Assembly (NCBI GenBank): GCA_020853515.1
Contig: JADYYU010000009.1
Span: forward strand, 1 to 19,391
Source of the DNA: Chitinophagaceae bacterium
GTDB taxonomy: Bacteria > Bacteroidota > Bacteroidia > Chitinophagales > Chitinophagaceae
Reading direction: 5' to 3'
Length of the DNA: 19,391 nucleotides
Below the pieces are notes generated by a model that saw only the letters and a list, made by a program, of their open reading frames with translations, had not been told where the DNA came from and did not search any database. A program made the translations under genes and the position numbers. The first letter of the stretch is position 1; each line of letters starts with the position of its first letter. Positions 7,767 to 16,294 of the stretch are shown one piece after another.

Positions 7767-7786
7767 ATTGATTGACATTAATCAAT
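7767..7786. promoter_or_regulatory. Inverted repeat in the divergent glyA/nucleotidyltransferase region
   Basis: ATTGATT (7767-7773) and AATCAAT (7780-7786) form a perfect 7-bp inverted repeat with a 6-bp spacer. It lies 94 bp from the glyA start and 57 bp from ATG 7844. It is a candidate operator for either gene; AT-rich composition makes chance possible. Confidence 0.3.
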
Positions 7787-7843
7787 GCAGGATCAGGTTG
7801 TTCTCAGCAGGTTTGTTTGTGTACACTGTAAATTTTTTAATAC

Positions 7844-8839
7844 ATGAAAGTTATTATACCGGTTGCCGGTGCCGGCGCCAAGTTGCGACCGCATACTTAT
7901 ACACAGCCAAAGCCGCTGATACCCTTAGCCGGCAAAACGATCCTCAGTTTCATTATTGATCAGTTTGTTGAAAACGGGCAAACAAATTTCATCTTTATCA
8001 TTGGTTATCTGGGCGAAAAAATCAAGAATTATGTCCTTGAAAAGTATCCTGATATTCATGCAGAATTTGTCGTGCAGAATGAGCGTTCAGGAACCGGGCA
8101 CGCTGTGTATCTGGCCAAAGAATTTGTTGACGAGAATGAAGAAATCATGATCGTGTACGGCGATACCATTTGCGACTACCGGCTGAGTGAGGTGATCGGA
8201 TCAGAGCATTCGCTGGTAGGGGTAAAAAAAGTAGATGCACCACAGCATTTTGGGGTGGCTGAACTCACACATGATGGTTGGGTCAAAAACCTGGTGGAAA
8301 AGCCAACGATCCCTAAAACGAATCTGGCCCTGGTAGGTATTTATAAAATCATAGAAAGCGCGTTGCTGTTCCGAACAGTTGAAAATGATTATCTGCGTTC
8401 GGAAAATCAAGCTGAATTCCATCTGACCAATGTGATCAATTCGATGGTGCATAATGGAATTCATATCGGCACATTTCAGGTGGCTAACTGGTTTGACTGC
8501 GGCAAAAAGGAAAACCTGCTCGAAACCAATGCGATCTTGCTGAATAAAGTTGAATTTGCTTCGGAGGAAATACCTTTTTTTGACAATACCATCGTCATTC
8601 ACCCGGTGAGTATTGCGGAAGGTTGTACCATTGAAAATTCTATTATCGGACCCAATGTAACTATCGGAGAAAAGGCTGTAGTACGGAACTCTATCTTAAG
8701 AGATTCCATTATCGGCTCCTACTCCGTTCTTGAAAAAGTAGTGTTGCACAACTCGCTGATCGGCAGTGATGCCATGATAGCGGGAGCCAGTCAGAGCCTG
8801 AATATTGGCGACAATACGGAGATCGATCTCAGCAAATAG
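7844..8839 (+). CDS. Sugar-1-phosphate nucleotidyltransferase with C-terminal left-handed beta-helix
   Basis: Predicted to make an NDP-sugar from NTP and a sugar-1-phosphate, a precursor for polysaccharide synthesis in the cytosol. The 331-residue protein opens with VIIPVAGAGAKLRPHT (3-18), the nucleotide-binding loop, and QPKPLIPLAGKTIL (21-34). GDT at 106-108 supplies the metal-binding Asp107, VEKP lies at 151-154 and WFDCG at 216-220. From about 252 to 325, hexapeptide-type repeats such as IENSIIGPNVTIG and RNSILRDSIIG form a left-handed beta-helix, as in long RmlA/GlmU-like enzymes. The base and sugar specificity (UTP or dTTP; glucose, mannose or other) cannot be assigned. The next gene starts 94 bp later on the same strand; export genes follow at 9950. 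Confidence 0.88.
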   Translation: MKVIIPVAGAGAKLRPHTYTQPKPLIPLAGKTILSFIIDQFVENGQTNFIFIIGYLGEKIKNYVLEKYPDIHAEFVVQNERSGTGHAVYLAKEFVDENEEIMIVYGDTICDYRLSEVIGSEHSLVGVKKVDAPQHFGVAELTHDGWVKNLVEKPTIPKTNLALVGIYKIIESALLFRTVENDYLRSENQAEFHLTNVINSMVHNGIHIGTFQVANWFDCGKKENLLETNAILLNKVEFASEEIPFFDNTIVIHPVSIAEGCTIENSIIGPNVTIGEKAVVRNSILRDSIIGSYSVLEKVVLHNSLIGSDAMIAGASQSLNIGDNTEIDLSK

Positions 8840-8933
8840 AAATTTATGTATGATAGGGTTGTATTGCAGGAACGGCCCCTTTTCAAAAAATATTAAACAT
8901 CCTGTAAACGAGTATTAAAACATACCAATTCCA

Positions 8934-9917
8934 ATGCAGCATTTTGGCAAGTTATCAGCAGACCGGCAATCATTTGAAAACAGAATCACTGAACTTTTTC
9001 ACATTCGCTATCCTATCATACAAGCTGGAATGATCTGGGCATCGGGATGGAAACTGGCTTCAGCAGTCAGCAATGCCGGCGGGCTGGGACTGATCGGTGC
9101 GGGCAGTATGTACCCTGAAGTGCTTGAAGAACATCTGATTAAATGCAGACAGGCCTGCAGTCAGCCTTTCGGGGTTAATTTGCCCCTGCTTTATCCGGAT
9201 ATCAATAAGCAGATCGACCTTATCATTAAGTATCAGGTGCCGGTTGTTTTTACCTCGGCCGGTAGCCCCAAAACATGGACGAAAACTCTCAAAGATCAGG
9301 GTATTACAGTAGTACATGTGGTATCGTCTGCCAGATTTGCTATAAAATGTGAGGACGCCGGTGTTGATGCTGTGGTTGCGGAAGGGTTTGAGGCGGGCGG
9401 TCATAATGGCCGCGAAGAAACCACCACCTTATGTCTGATACCCGCCGTGCGTAAAAGTATTAACATTCCACTGATAGCGGCCGGCGGCATTGCTGATGCA
9501 AGGGGTATGCTGGCTACCATGGTACTGGGTGCCGAAGCAGTGCAGATCGGTTCCAGGTTTGTTTGCACACCTGAGGCTTCGAGCCATATTAATTTCAAAA
9601 ACCGCATTGCGGCTTCCAATGAAGGAGATACCGAGCTTGTGCTGAAAAAGCTGACACCGGTGCGTCTGTTAAAGAATGAATTTTATGAAGCCGTGAAAGC
9701 CGCAGAAAATGAATGTGCGGATACCGCTGCATTAAATGAGCTGCTGGGCAGGGCAAGGGCCAAGTTAGGCATGTTTGAGGGAGATCTGGTAAACGGAGAA
9801 CTTGAAATCGGGCAGATTTCGTCTGTGATAGACAATATCATACCTGCAAAAGACGTTGTACAGGGCATTTGGAATGAATTTAACACCCTATTACATGGGA
9901 TTGGCCGCATATCCTGA
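8934..9917 (+). CDS. FMN-dependent nitronate monooxygenase / FabK-type enoyl-ACP reductase family protein
   Basis: A 327-residue TIM-barrel flavoprotein. Motifs: YPIIQAGMIWASG (26-38), AVSNAGGLGLIGAG (44-57), PFGVNLPL (78-85), EGFEAGGHNG (150-159) with His157 at the catalytic position, and IAAGGIADARG with LGAEAVQIGSRF (181-209) for the FMN phosphate. This arrangement is shared by nitronate monooxygenases (oxidising nitroalkane anions) and FabK enoyl-ACP reductases (last step of the fatty-acid cycle); sequence alone does not separate the two here. Length and GGH motif fit either. It sits between a nucleotidyltransferase and the EPS export genes, but the export gene appears to have its own promoter inside the 32-bp gap, so a shared function is not implied. 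Confidence 0.85.
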   Translation: MQHFGKLSADRQSFENRITELFHIRYPIIQAGMIWASGWKLASAVSNAGGLGLIGAGSMYPEVLEEHLIKCRQACSQPFGVNLPLLYPDINKQIDLIIKYQVPVVFTSAGSPKTWTKTLKDQGITVVHVVSSARFAIKCEDAGVDAVVAEGFEAGGHNGREETTTLCLIPAVRKSINIPLIAAGGIADARGMLATMVLGAEAVQIGSRFVCTPEASSHINFKNRIAASNEGDTELVLKKLTPVRLLKNEFYEAVKAAENECADTAALNELLGRARAKLGMFEGDLVNGELEIGQISSVIDNIIPAKDVVQGIWNEFNTLLHGIGRIS

Positions 9918-9928
9918 CAATATTTTAT

Positions 9929-9936
9929 TATTTTTG
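9929..9936 (+). promoter_or_regulatory. Candidate -7 element of the exopolysaccharide export operon
   Basis: TATTTTTG matches TAnnTTTG exactly and lies 14 bp before ATG 9950. The nearest -33 TTG (9901-9903) is 25 bp upstream, a little far, and falls inside the preceding coding region. The call is moderate. Confidence 0.38.
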
Positions 9937-9949
9937 AATCTTTAATTTT

Positions 9950-12412
9950 ATGAAGAAACTTCTTTTAACGCTACTTTTTTTGCTTCCCTTTATAGCTTTT
10001 GCTCAGGTCGGAAATACCGGCAGTAACGAAAATCAGGGAAACAGTCAGAATAATAATCAGAATAGCGGACAGCCGAACAGTCAGAATAACAATGCAAACC
10101 CGTACAGTAACCCATACCAAAGTAATCCATACGATAGAAACCCCTATGTAGATCAGAACCAGCAAAATAATGGAAACTTTTTTGACAAAGGCAAAAATCA
10201 AAAGCAGGGAAACCAGAGCAATAAAAGTCAGACAAATACCAACGAGAATAATCAAAACAATCCTGATCGGAATCCGCTGAATTTTCAGGATATGAACAAC
10301 ACAAATGCGCAGGATCAGGCCTTGCGCGAACTGTATAAGAATGATCCTGAATACCTGAAATATCTGGAAACCAACAGGCAGAATGCGGAGGTGAAGTATA
10401 TGGATGTGGATAGCTCTGACAAGGAAATGCGTAAAGTATATGGGGCTGATTTTTTTAATAATAATTCGTTCGATTTGTCCGATAAGGCGCCTTCAGCTCC
10501 ACCGCTTGATTACAGATTAGGGCCGGGTGACGAACTGATCGTAGCACTCTGGAATGCCGGTGAATTGCAAAAAAGTTATACCATCGCCAAGGATGGCTCG
10601 ATCTTTCCGCAGTTAGTAGGTAAAATTTACGTGCAGGGGCTTACCCTTGATGCGGCCTCTAAACTGATCGCCACGAAGTTCAGAAAGGTGGTGCCGGAAA
10701 ATACCTCGGTTGATGTGCAACTAGGTAAATCGCGTACCATCCGGGTAACCATTGTAGGTGAAGTGAAGAAACCGGGTACCTATACCATTTCTGCTTTTAA
10801 TACTGCGCTCTACGCTTTGTACCGGGCAGGTGGTATTACAGATATTGGCAGCCTGAGGCAAATACAGATCAACCGGGACGGCCGAACGGTCGATGAAATA
10901 GATCTGTATAAATATCTGGAGAAAAATGCTCAAACCACTGAAATTTATCTGGAAGACAATGATTTTATTAAAGTCGGTATTTATGATAAAAAAGTAAACG
11001 CTGCAGGCGAATTTAAGCGTCCCATGTATTATCAGTTACGTGAAGAAGAAACCTTGTATGATCTGGTGCAACTGGCGGGCGGACCGAAGTTTAATGCACG
11101 TAATTCAATGATTCAAATAAAAACTGTAGGAAATGAAGAGGAGCGCTTAATTAACCTGGACGGTAAAAAATATATTGATGCCGTAGGCACTGCTGATCTG
11201 GTACTAAAAGACGGGGATGTGATAACCCTCAAACCTATTAATGAAGGTTTGAAGAATACCGTAAAAATTGAAGGTGGTGTGAATTATCCGGATGATTATG
11301 AAGTGAAAGCCGGTGAAAAGCTTTCAAAATTACTTGAACGGGCCGGGGGCATATCTGCAAATGCCTATCTTCCACGTGCCTATATATTTCGGGGATCTAA
11401 TAACCTGGAGTCTGATGCCATCAAGGTGGATATCTCCGAATTAGATAAGAATGGGGATATTCCATTGTTTAGCGGTGACCGGGTTAAAATTTTATCTCAA
11501 AAGGATTTTGAACAACAATATCAAATTGAAGTGATAGGTTATGTTAGAAAGCCTGGCAAAGTAATTTACTATAAAAATTTGAAGTTAAAGGATGCCTTGT
11601 TGCTTTCAGGAGGCTTACGACTGGATGCTGAAAATGGCAGACTTGAAATTTCAAATATTGTAGATTCCGTGAATAATTATAATATCCGTACAAACGGATC
11701 CTCTGTAAAAATTGTTTCCATTAACTCAAACCTGCAATTAGATGAAGAGTCAGACAATATAATCCTAAAGCCCTTAGACAGGGTTTATGTAAGGAGGAAG
11801 TCAGAATTTTTGACACAGGAAAGGGTAACTATTTTAGGTGAGGTGGCCTATCCGGGCGAATATGTACTGGTAGATAAAAATGAAAAATTGTCGTCCCTTG
11901 TTAAAAGAAGCGGCGGTATTAACAGCACTGCTTTTTCTGAAGGTTCTAAATTAATCAGAAACAGGGTGGGGCCTGTTGTGATCGATTTGCCGGGCGCAAT
12001 GCAAAAGATTGGTGGTAAGCAGGATATCATTTTAAGAGATAGCGATGTAATCATCATTCCTCCTGTCAATGATATTGTTTCGGTGCGTGGTGAGGTGCAG
12101 CAGCCGGTGAATATTAAATATGATAAGGATAATTCAGCCATTACCTACTACATCAATTCTGCAGGTGGATATGGCGACCGCCCCTGGAGAAGCCGGGTAA
12201 ATGTGAAATATCTGAATGGACGGATCAAGAATACAAAGAATTTCCTCTTCTTTCACTTTTATCCAAAAGTAAAACCAGGCTCTCTGGTTACAGTGCCCCG
12301 TAAACCGGAGAAAGAAAATAAAACTAAATTTTCTGAACTATTTACATATTCGTTATCAGCGATCACAACATTGGCAACCTTGCTGGTATTGTCTAAATCC
12401 CTCTCTAAATAA
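9950..12412 (+). CDS. Polysaccharide export protein with multiple SLBB domains
   Basis: Large Wza-like export protein (820 residues) for capsule or exopolysaccharide secretion across the periplasm and outer membrane. Residues 1-18 are a signal peptide (AFA then Gln19); there is no lipobox cysteine. Residues 20-120 are low complexity, rich in Asn, Gln, Ser and Gly, with four NPY motifs at 50-66. The polysaccharide-export domain begins near 185 with LDYRLGPGDELIVALWN. Six SLBB-like units start near 264, 345, 437, 525, 625 and 709, most showing the GE-V-xx-PG-x-Y signature. The C-terminus has a hydrophobic helix (about 800-815) ending SKSLSK. It is over twice the length of E. coli Wza. The Wzz-type gene follows after 21 bp, so both form one operon. 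Confidence 0.9.
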   Translation: MKKLLLTLLFLLPFIAFAQVGNTGSNENQGNSQNNNQNSGQPNSQNNNANPYSNPYQSNPYDRNPYVDQNQQNNGNFFDKGKNQKQGNQSNKSQTNTNENNQNNPDRNPLNFQDMNNTNAQDQALRELYKNDPEYLKYLETNRQNAEVKYMDVDSSDKEMRKVYGADFFNNNSFDLSDKAPSAPPLDYRLGPGDELIVALWNAGELQKSYTIAKDGSIFPQLVGKIYVQGLTLDAASKLIATKFRKVVPENTSVDVQLGKSRTIRVTIVGEVKKPGTYTISAFNTALYALYRAGGITDIGSLRQIQINRDGRTVDEIDLYKYLEKNAQTTEIYLEDNDFIKVGIYDKKVNAAGEFKRPMYYQLREEETLYDLVQLAGGPKFNARNSMIQIKTVGNEEERLINLDGKKYIDAVGTADLVLKDGDVITLKPINEGLKNTVKIEGGVNYPDDYEVKAGEKLSKLLERAGGISANAYLPRAYIFRGSNNLESDAIKVDISELDKNGDIPLFSGDRVKILSQKDFEQQYQIEVIGYVRKPGKVIYYKNLKLKDALLLSGGLRLDAENGRLEISNIVDSVNNYNIRTNGSSVKIVSINSNLQLDEESDNIILKPLDRVYVRRKSEFLTQERVTILGEVAYPGEYVLVDKNEKLSSLVKRSGGINSTAFSEGSKLIRNRVGPVVIDLPGAMQKIGGKQDIILRDSDVIIIPPVNDIVSVRGEVQQPVNIKYDKDNSAITYYINSAGGYGDRPWRSRVNVKYLNGRIKNTKNFLFFHFYPKVKPGSLVTVPRKPEKENKTKFSELFTYSLSAITTLATLLVLSKSLSK

Positions 12413-12433
12413 ATTCACTCATAATTCAATAAA

Positions 12434-13423
12434 GTGGCAAATACTTTACAGATCATTCAGGAGTTTGGAAAGAAATTGAAATCAAATATCATTTTCGTTT
12501 CTGTCACCTCACTCATCCTGGCAAGCGTAGTTTTTTTTCTGGCACGAACTCAAAAAGGTACCTATGCAACTTATTCAAAAATATTTCCTTTATCTATTAA
12601 TAAGGCAAATGGCAGCAGTCCGATGGATGCGATCAAATCACAATTTGGTATTTCAGACAAGACTGATTATGATAAAATTTATAATGTAAATGAACTGGTT
12701 AACAGCCGTACCATTTCCCGCAAAATTGTGTCGGCAAAGACGAATAACAAAAAGTATAAAAATCTGGCTCAATGGATCTTTAATGATTATAATACCGGGT
12801 TACCTATCTGGGGAACTAAGATTAAACTAAAGCAAAATGACAGCAACGCGCTGATCTACAAAGCAGCTTCGCTGTTTACACAGGCCACCAATATCAATGT
12901 AGATATCAAAACAGGATTTACTCGCATTGCCACTACTTTTCACGACAAAAATCTCAGCAAAGAAGTGAATGAAACAATCTTAGAAGCACTGTCGAGTTAT
13001 TATATCGGACTGGTAACCGAAAAGCCCCGCTCAGACCTCGTTAAGATCCGCATTATGCGTGATTCGCTGAAAGATGAATTATATGCTGTGGAGCGAGCGA
13101 TTGCCGGTTTTCAGGATGCGAATCAGCTCTCTGTAAAATATGAAGTGAATATCCCGCAGTCAAAATTATTGCGTACCAGAGTAGAGATCGAGCAACTCTA
13201 CGCTGTAACAGTAACCGCCTTTCAAAATGCAAAGTTCAAATTGTTATCTGAAAGCCCTATTTTTCAAGTGCTTGATTATCCCGGTGAACCCTATAATTAT
13301 TCAAAGCCATCGTCCAAAAAAGCAGCTATCATTACCTTCGCAATTTGCTTTTTTCTGCTGAGTCTTTTTGTATGCAGAAAGATATTCGGCCGGATTATCA
13401 TTGAAGAACTCAGCAAGGTTTAA
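12434..13423 (+). CDS. Wzz-type chain-length determinant / polysaccharide co-polymerase, no kinase domain
   Basis: Inner-membrane co-polymerase expected to control polysaccharide chain length and to couple synthesis to the SLBB exporter encoded just upstream. The 329-residue product has a first transmembrane helix at about 18-37 and a second at about 296-315. Between them lies a periplasmic region with a helical stretch (about 200-270) and a Pro-rich DYPGEPYNYSKP segment just before the second helix, the usual Wzz arrangement. No Walker motifs or C-terminal tyrosine cluster are present, so it is not a BY-kinase fusion. The start is GTG 12434: an in-frame TAA lies at 12422-12424 and the next ATG (residue 64) would remove the first helix. 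Its stop overlaps the convergent permease stop. Confidence 0.82.
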   Translation: MANTLQIIQEFGKKLKSNIIFVSVTSLILASVVFFLARTQKGTYATYSKIFPLSINKANGSSPMDAIKSQFGISDKTDYDKIYNVNELVNSRTISRKIVSAKTNNKKYKNLAQWIFNDYNTGLPIWGTKIKLKQNDSNALIYKAASLFTQATNINVDIKTGFTRIATTFHDKNLSKEVNETILEALSSYYIGLVTEKPRSDLVKIRIMRDSLKDELYAVERAIAGFQDANQLSVKYEVNIPQSKLLRTRVEIEQLYAVTVTAFQNAKFKLLSESPIFQVLDYPGEPYNYSKPSSKKAAIITFAICFFLLSLFVCRKIFGRIIIEELSKV

Positions 13424-14730
13424 CTGTAACGAATCCACTTGAAAACTTCTTTCCAGGTTGGTTTTTTGCCATACAACAAAATACCCGTGCGGTATATTTT
13501 AGCGCTTAGCCAGGTCATAAATATAAAACCCGCCACAAGGAGTACCATCGAAAGAATCAACTGCCAGGCAGGCACGCCATAAGGAATGCGGGCCAGCATC
13601 ACGATCGGAGACGTTAAAGGGAACAAACTGCCAAATACGGAAAGCGAACTATTCGGATCCTTTACTGAAGTGGCCATGATCATAAAACCTAAAATGATAG
13701 GCATGGTTACCGGAATGGTCAGTTGCTGAGCCTCCTGAGGGTCTTCGTTTACAAGACTGCCTACAGCCGCAAACATAGAAGCATACAGGAAATATCCTCC
13801 CAGGAAATAAAATAAAAAACTCGCAAAGATCAGTCCCCAGTTCTGATTCATAAAGGCTTTAATTACACCCATATTTTCCGGATTAGACAGTCCGCTCATG
13901 GAATTTTGCATGTCTGCTGGCACATTAACCCCACTATGCAATACTTCTGTCAACCCGGGTATAAATAATGGCAGCAGCAGTTGTAATAGCAACATCAGCA
14001 TGATCCACATCATGAACTGTGTAAGTCCTACCAGGGCAATACCGATAATTTTTCCCATCATCAGTTGAAATGGCTTCACGCTGCTGATGATAACCTCTGC
14101 AATCCGATTTGTTTTTTCTTCCATTACACCCCGCATCACACCGGCCCCGTATATGAAAATTACCAGATAAATCAGAAAGCCCATGGCGTAGCCAATGCTG
14201 GAGGCTATTTCAGAATTGGTTTCCTTATTATCTTTCAGGTCAAAGCTCTTGATCTGTATCACACTGTTTTGAATGCTGTCGATTTGCATTTTATCAATCC
14301 CCGCATCCTGCAATTGCTTGGCCTGAAAAATATTATCTAACTGATCATTGATAAAGCTCTTGGCACTTAAACTCACGCCGCCTTCTTTAAAAAGATGGAT
14401 ACTGTCTGGCTTATTGTCGGCAAAGGGGTAGATATGCAAATAAATATCAGCCTTATTTCTTTCGAGGATCCCCTTATTTTCTTCACCGCTGCGCAAATGA
14501 TCATAAACAAGTGTGTATGATTTCTGAACGGTATCGAGTTTGTTGATAAAAACCCCTGACTCATCGTTAATCACAATCGTTTGTTTTTGTTCGCTTTTGA
14601 TGGCCATGTAAACAAACAAGGAAAACAAGCCGAACATCATGATCGGTATGAGCAAGGTAGTAACGATAAACGATTTTTTTCTTACCCGGGTAATATATTC
14701 CCTGCGTATGATGAGCCAGATTTTATTCAT
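13420..14730 (-). CDS. ABC-2 type exporter permease (NatB/YhaP-like)
   Basis: Membrane subunit of an ABC exporter, 436 residues from ATG 14730 (MNKIWLIIRREYITRVRKKSF); a TTG two codons earlier is less likely. One helix lies at about 22-43, followed by a large extracytoplasmic domain (44-177), then helices at about 178-198, 226-258, 300-325, 341-354 and 389-409. The conserved cytoplasmic block GVMEEKTNRIAEVIISSVKP (201-220) is characteristic of NatB-type permeases. It begins 15 bp after the stop of the ATPase gene, so the two are co-transcribed and form one transporter. NatAB homologues export sodium or other cations or drugs, but the substrate here is unknown. The stop codon overlaps that of the convergent Wzz-type gene. 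Confidence 0.9.
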   Translation of the reverse strand: MNKIWLIIRREYITRVRKKSFIVTTLLIPIMMFGLFSLFVYMAIKSEQKQTIVINDESGVFINKLDTVQKSYTLVYDHLRSGEENKGILERNKADIYLHIYPFADNKPDSIHLFKEGGVSLSAKSFINDQLDNIFQAKQLQDAGIDKMQIDSIQNSVIQIKSFDLKDNKETNSEIASSIGYAMGFLIYLVIFIYGAGVMRGVMEEKTNRIAEVIISSVKPFQLMMGKIIGIALVGLTQFMMWIMLMLLLQLLLPLFIPGLTEVLHSGVNVPADMQNSMSGLSNPENMGVIKAFMNQNWGLIFASFLFYFLGGYFLYASMFAAVGSLVNEDPQEAQQLTIPVTMPIILGFMIMATSVKDPNSSLSVFGSLFPLTSPIVMLARIPYGVPAWQLILSMVLLVAGFIFMTWLSAKIYRTGILLYGKKPTWKEVFKWIRYS

Positions 14731-14745
14731 GTTCAATGCCTTTTT

Positions 14746-15654
14746 TTATTTTGTAAATTGTCTTGACGCAGTACTGCCTTCAACTTGCTGTATAAAGATC
14801 TCGCTGAGGGCCGGCAGTATTTCCTGAAATGTTTGTATGTGGTAATTCTGTTGCAGACAATGGTTCAGCAGCGCTTTAGATGCTGCCTGGTCGGCAAACT
14901 GAAAAATATATTCGAAGTTGTGTTGCGAGATCAACCCATTATCATAACCCTGCAATGCCCGGTCTATGATCAGCCTGTACTGATTGTGTTTAAACTGATT
15001 TCTGATGTCGGTTACATTACCTTGCAGAATGACTTTGCCCTGATTGATGAGCGCAATTTCTTCGCAGATCTCTTCTACCTGCTCCATCCGGTGTGTAGAG
15101 AATAATATAGTTGTACCGGCTTTGGCCAGATTATAAATTTCCTGTTTGATAATTTCACTGTTCACCGGATCCAGGCCGCTGAAGGGCTCATCTAATATCA
15201 GCAGCTTAGGCTCATGCAAAACAGTCGTTACAAACTGAAGTTTCTGTGACATGCCTTTACTCAGATCCTCTACTTTTTTATTCCACCAGCTATGCATATC
15301 CATTTTCTGAAACCAGTAATTGATTTTCTGCATCGCCTCTATTTTCTTCATGCCTTTGAGCTGTGCGAGATACAGCGTCTGCTCGCCGATCTTCATCTTT
15401 TTGTATAAGCCTCTTTCTTCGGGCATATATCCGATATAACGGCTATGCTGGTTCGCATCAAACGACGCTCCGTCAAACAAGATCTGCCCTTCATCGGGTA
15501 TCGTAATTCCGGTTACCATGCGTAACAGGCTCGATTTGCCGGCTCCGTTCGGACCTAAAATGCCATAGATTGTTCCTTTTTTAATATGCAGACTGACGTC
15601 ATCAACGGCTTTCTGATTAGCATAATACTTCTTGAGATTTTGTAGCTGTAGCAT
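14746..15654 (-). CDS. ABC transporter ATP-binding protein (NatA/YhaQ-like)
   Basis: Cytoplasmic ATPase partner of the permease at 13420-14730. The 302-residue protein shows Walker A GPNGAGKSS (34-42), the Q-loop region replaced by YMPEERGLY (77-84), usual in this subfamily, signature LSKGMSQKLQ (131-140), Walker B LLILDEPFSGLDP (151-163) and switch His188 in STHRM. Residues after about 215 form a family-specific C-terminal extension. All catalytic residues are intact, so it should be active. It is the first gene of the two-gene operon and divergent from the SixA-type gene; the 145-bp divergent gap must carry both promoters. Confidence 0.93.
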   Translation of the reverse strand: MLQLQNLKKYYANQKAVDDVSLHIKKGTIYGILGPNGAGKSSLLRMVTGITIPDEGQILFDGASFDANQHSRYIGYMPEERGLYKKMKIGEQTLYLAQLKGMKKIEAMQKINYWFQKMDMHSWWNKKVEDLSKGMSQKLQFVTTVLHEPKLLILDEPFSGLDPVNSEIIKQEIYNLAKAGTTILFSTHRMEQVEEICEEIALINQGKVILQGNVTDIRNQFKHNQYRLIIDRALQGYDNGLISQHNFEYIFQFADQAASKALLNHCLQQNYHIQTFQEILPALSEIFIQQVEGSTASRQFTK

Positions 15655-15754
15655 TTGAATCTGGGCTGTTAAACCGCTAAATTAGCTTTTTTACAAATGG
15701 CAGGATTTTATTTTTTTACGGGTGGTCTTTATCAGTGATAAATTCTATTGATAG

Positions 15755-15784
15755 TGGATGAATGCCTTTTTTGTTCTATTTTTG
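15755..15784 (+). promoter_or_regulatory. Candidate Bacteroidota-type promoter of the SixA-type gene
   Basis: TATTTTTG at 15777-15784 matches TAnnTTTG, with a weak -33 (TGG, 15755-15757) 19 bp upstream. ATG 15800 lies 16 bp past it. The upstream in-frame ATG at 15758 falls inside the promoter, which supports 15800 as the start. Confidence 0.42.
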
Positions 15785-15799
15785 GTCAAACGCTGCTTT

Positions 15800-16291
15800 A
15801 TGAAAACCCTTATTATTACCCGCCATGCGAAATCTGACTGGGGTAATTTGTCAATGAACGACTACGACAGACCCCTCAATGACAGAGGGTTGCGGGATGC
15901 ACCTGTGATGGGTAAAAGACTTTTTGAAAGAAGCCTGCCACTTGATGTGATCGTATCCAGCACTGCCAAACGTGCGGAACAAACAGCCCTGCTGATTGCA
16001 CGTGAAAACAGGATTGAACCCATGCAGATTATGTGGACCAGGCAGCTATATCATGCGCCATCCACTGCTATCGTGCAGCAGATCGAAGCATTAGATGATC
16101 AGTTTGATACGGCAATGATCGTGTGCCACAATCCCGGTATCACGCATTTTGTCAATTTGCAGGGTGTATTTATAACAGACAACGTGCCTACCTGTGGCAT
16201 GACGGCATTTGAAATAGATACCGATAACTGGCTGCATTTTGATGTAGCTGCTAAGCGCTTGCTCTTTCACGACTTTCCCAAAAAGATCTGA
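15800..16291 (+). CDS. SixA-type histidine phosphatase
   Basis: Small phosphoglycerate-mutase-like phosphatase of 163 residues, matching the SixA length of about 160. The RHG-type motif is TRHAKSDW (7-14), with Arg8 and catalytic His9. KRAEQTA (57-63) supplies the second Arg, and VCHNPG (108-113) contains the second catalytic His110. E. coli SixA dephosphorylates phosphohistidine in phosphotransfer proteins; the substrate in Bacteroidota homologues is not established. An upstream ATG at 15758 would add 14 hydrophobic residues (MNAFFVLFLVKRCF), but the promoter position and usual length favour 15800. The gene ends 3 bp from the stop of the convergent glycosyltransferase operon, with no terminator between. 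Confidence 0.88.
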   Translation: MKTLIITRHAKSDWGNLSMNDYDRPLNDRGLRDAPVMGKRLFERSLPLDVIVSSTAKRAEQTALLIARENRIEPMQIMWTRQLYHAPSTAIVQQIEALDDQFDTAMIVCHNPGITHFVNLQGVFITDNVPTCGMTAFEIDTDNWLHFDVAAKRLLFHDFPKKI

Positions 16292-16294
16292 TAG

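Noticed and set aside
10018..10290. Repetitive AAT/CAG-rich DNA as a possible CRISPR or microsatellite
   Set aside because: It is in frame inside the SLBB gene and encodes the Asn/Gln-rich segment; there is no repeat-spacer pattern.
15676..15692. GCTAA-A-TTAGC followed by six T upstream of the ABC operon
   Set aside because: A one-base spacer cannot form a hairpin of that length; what remains is a 3-bp stem, and it lies between two divergent starts.
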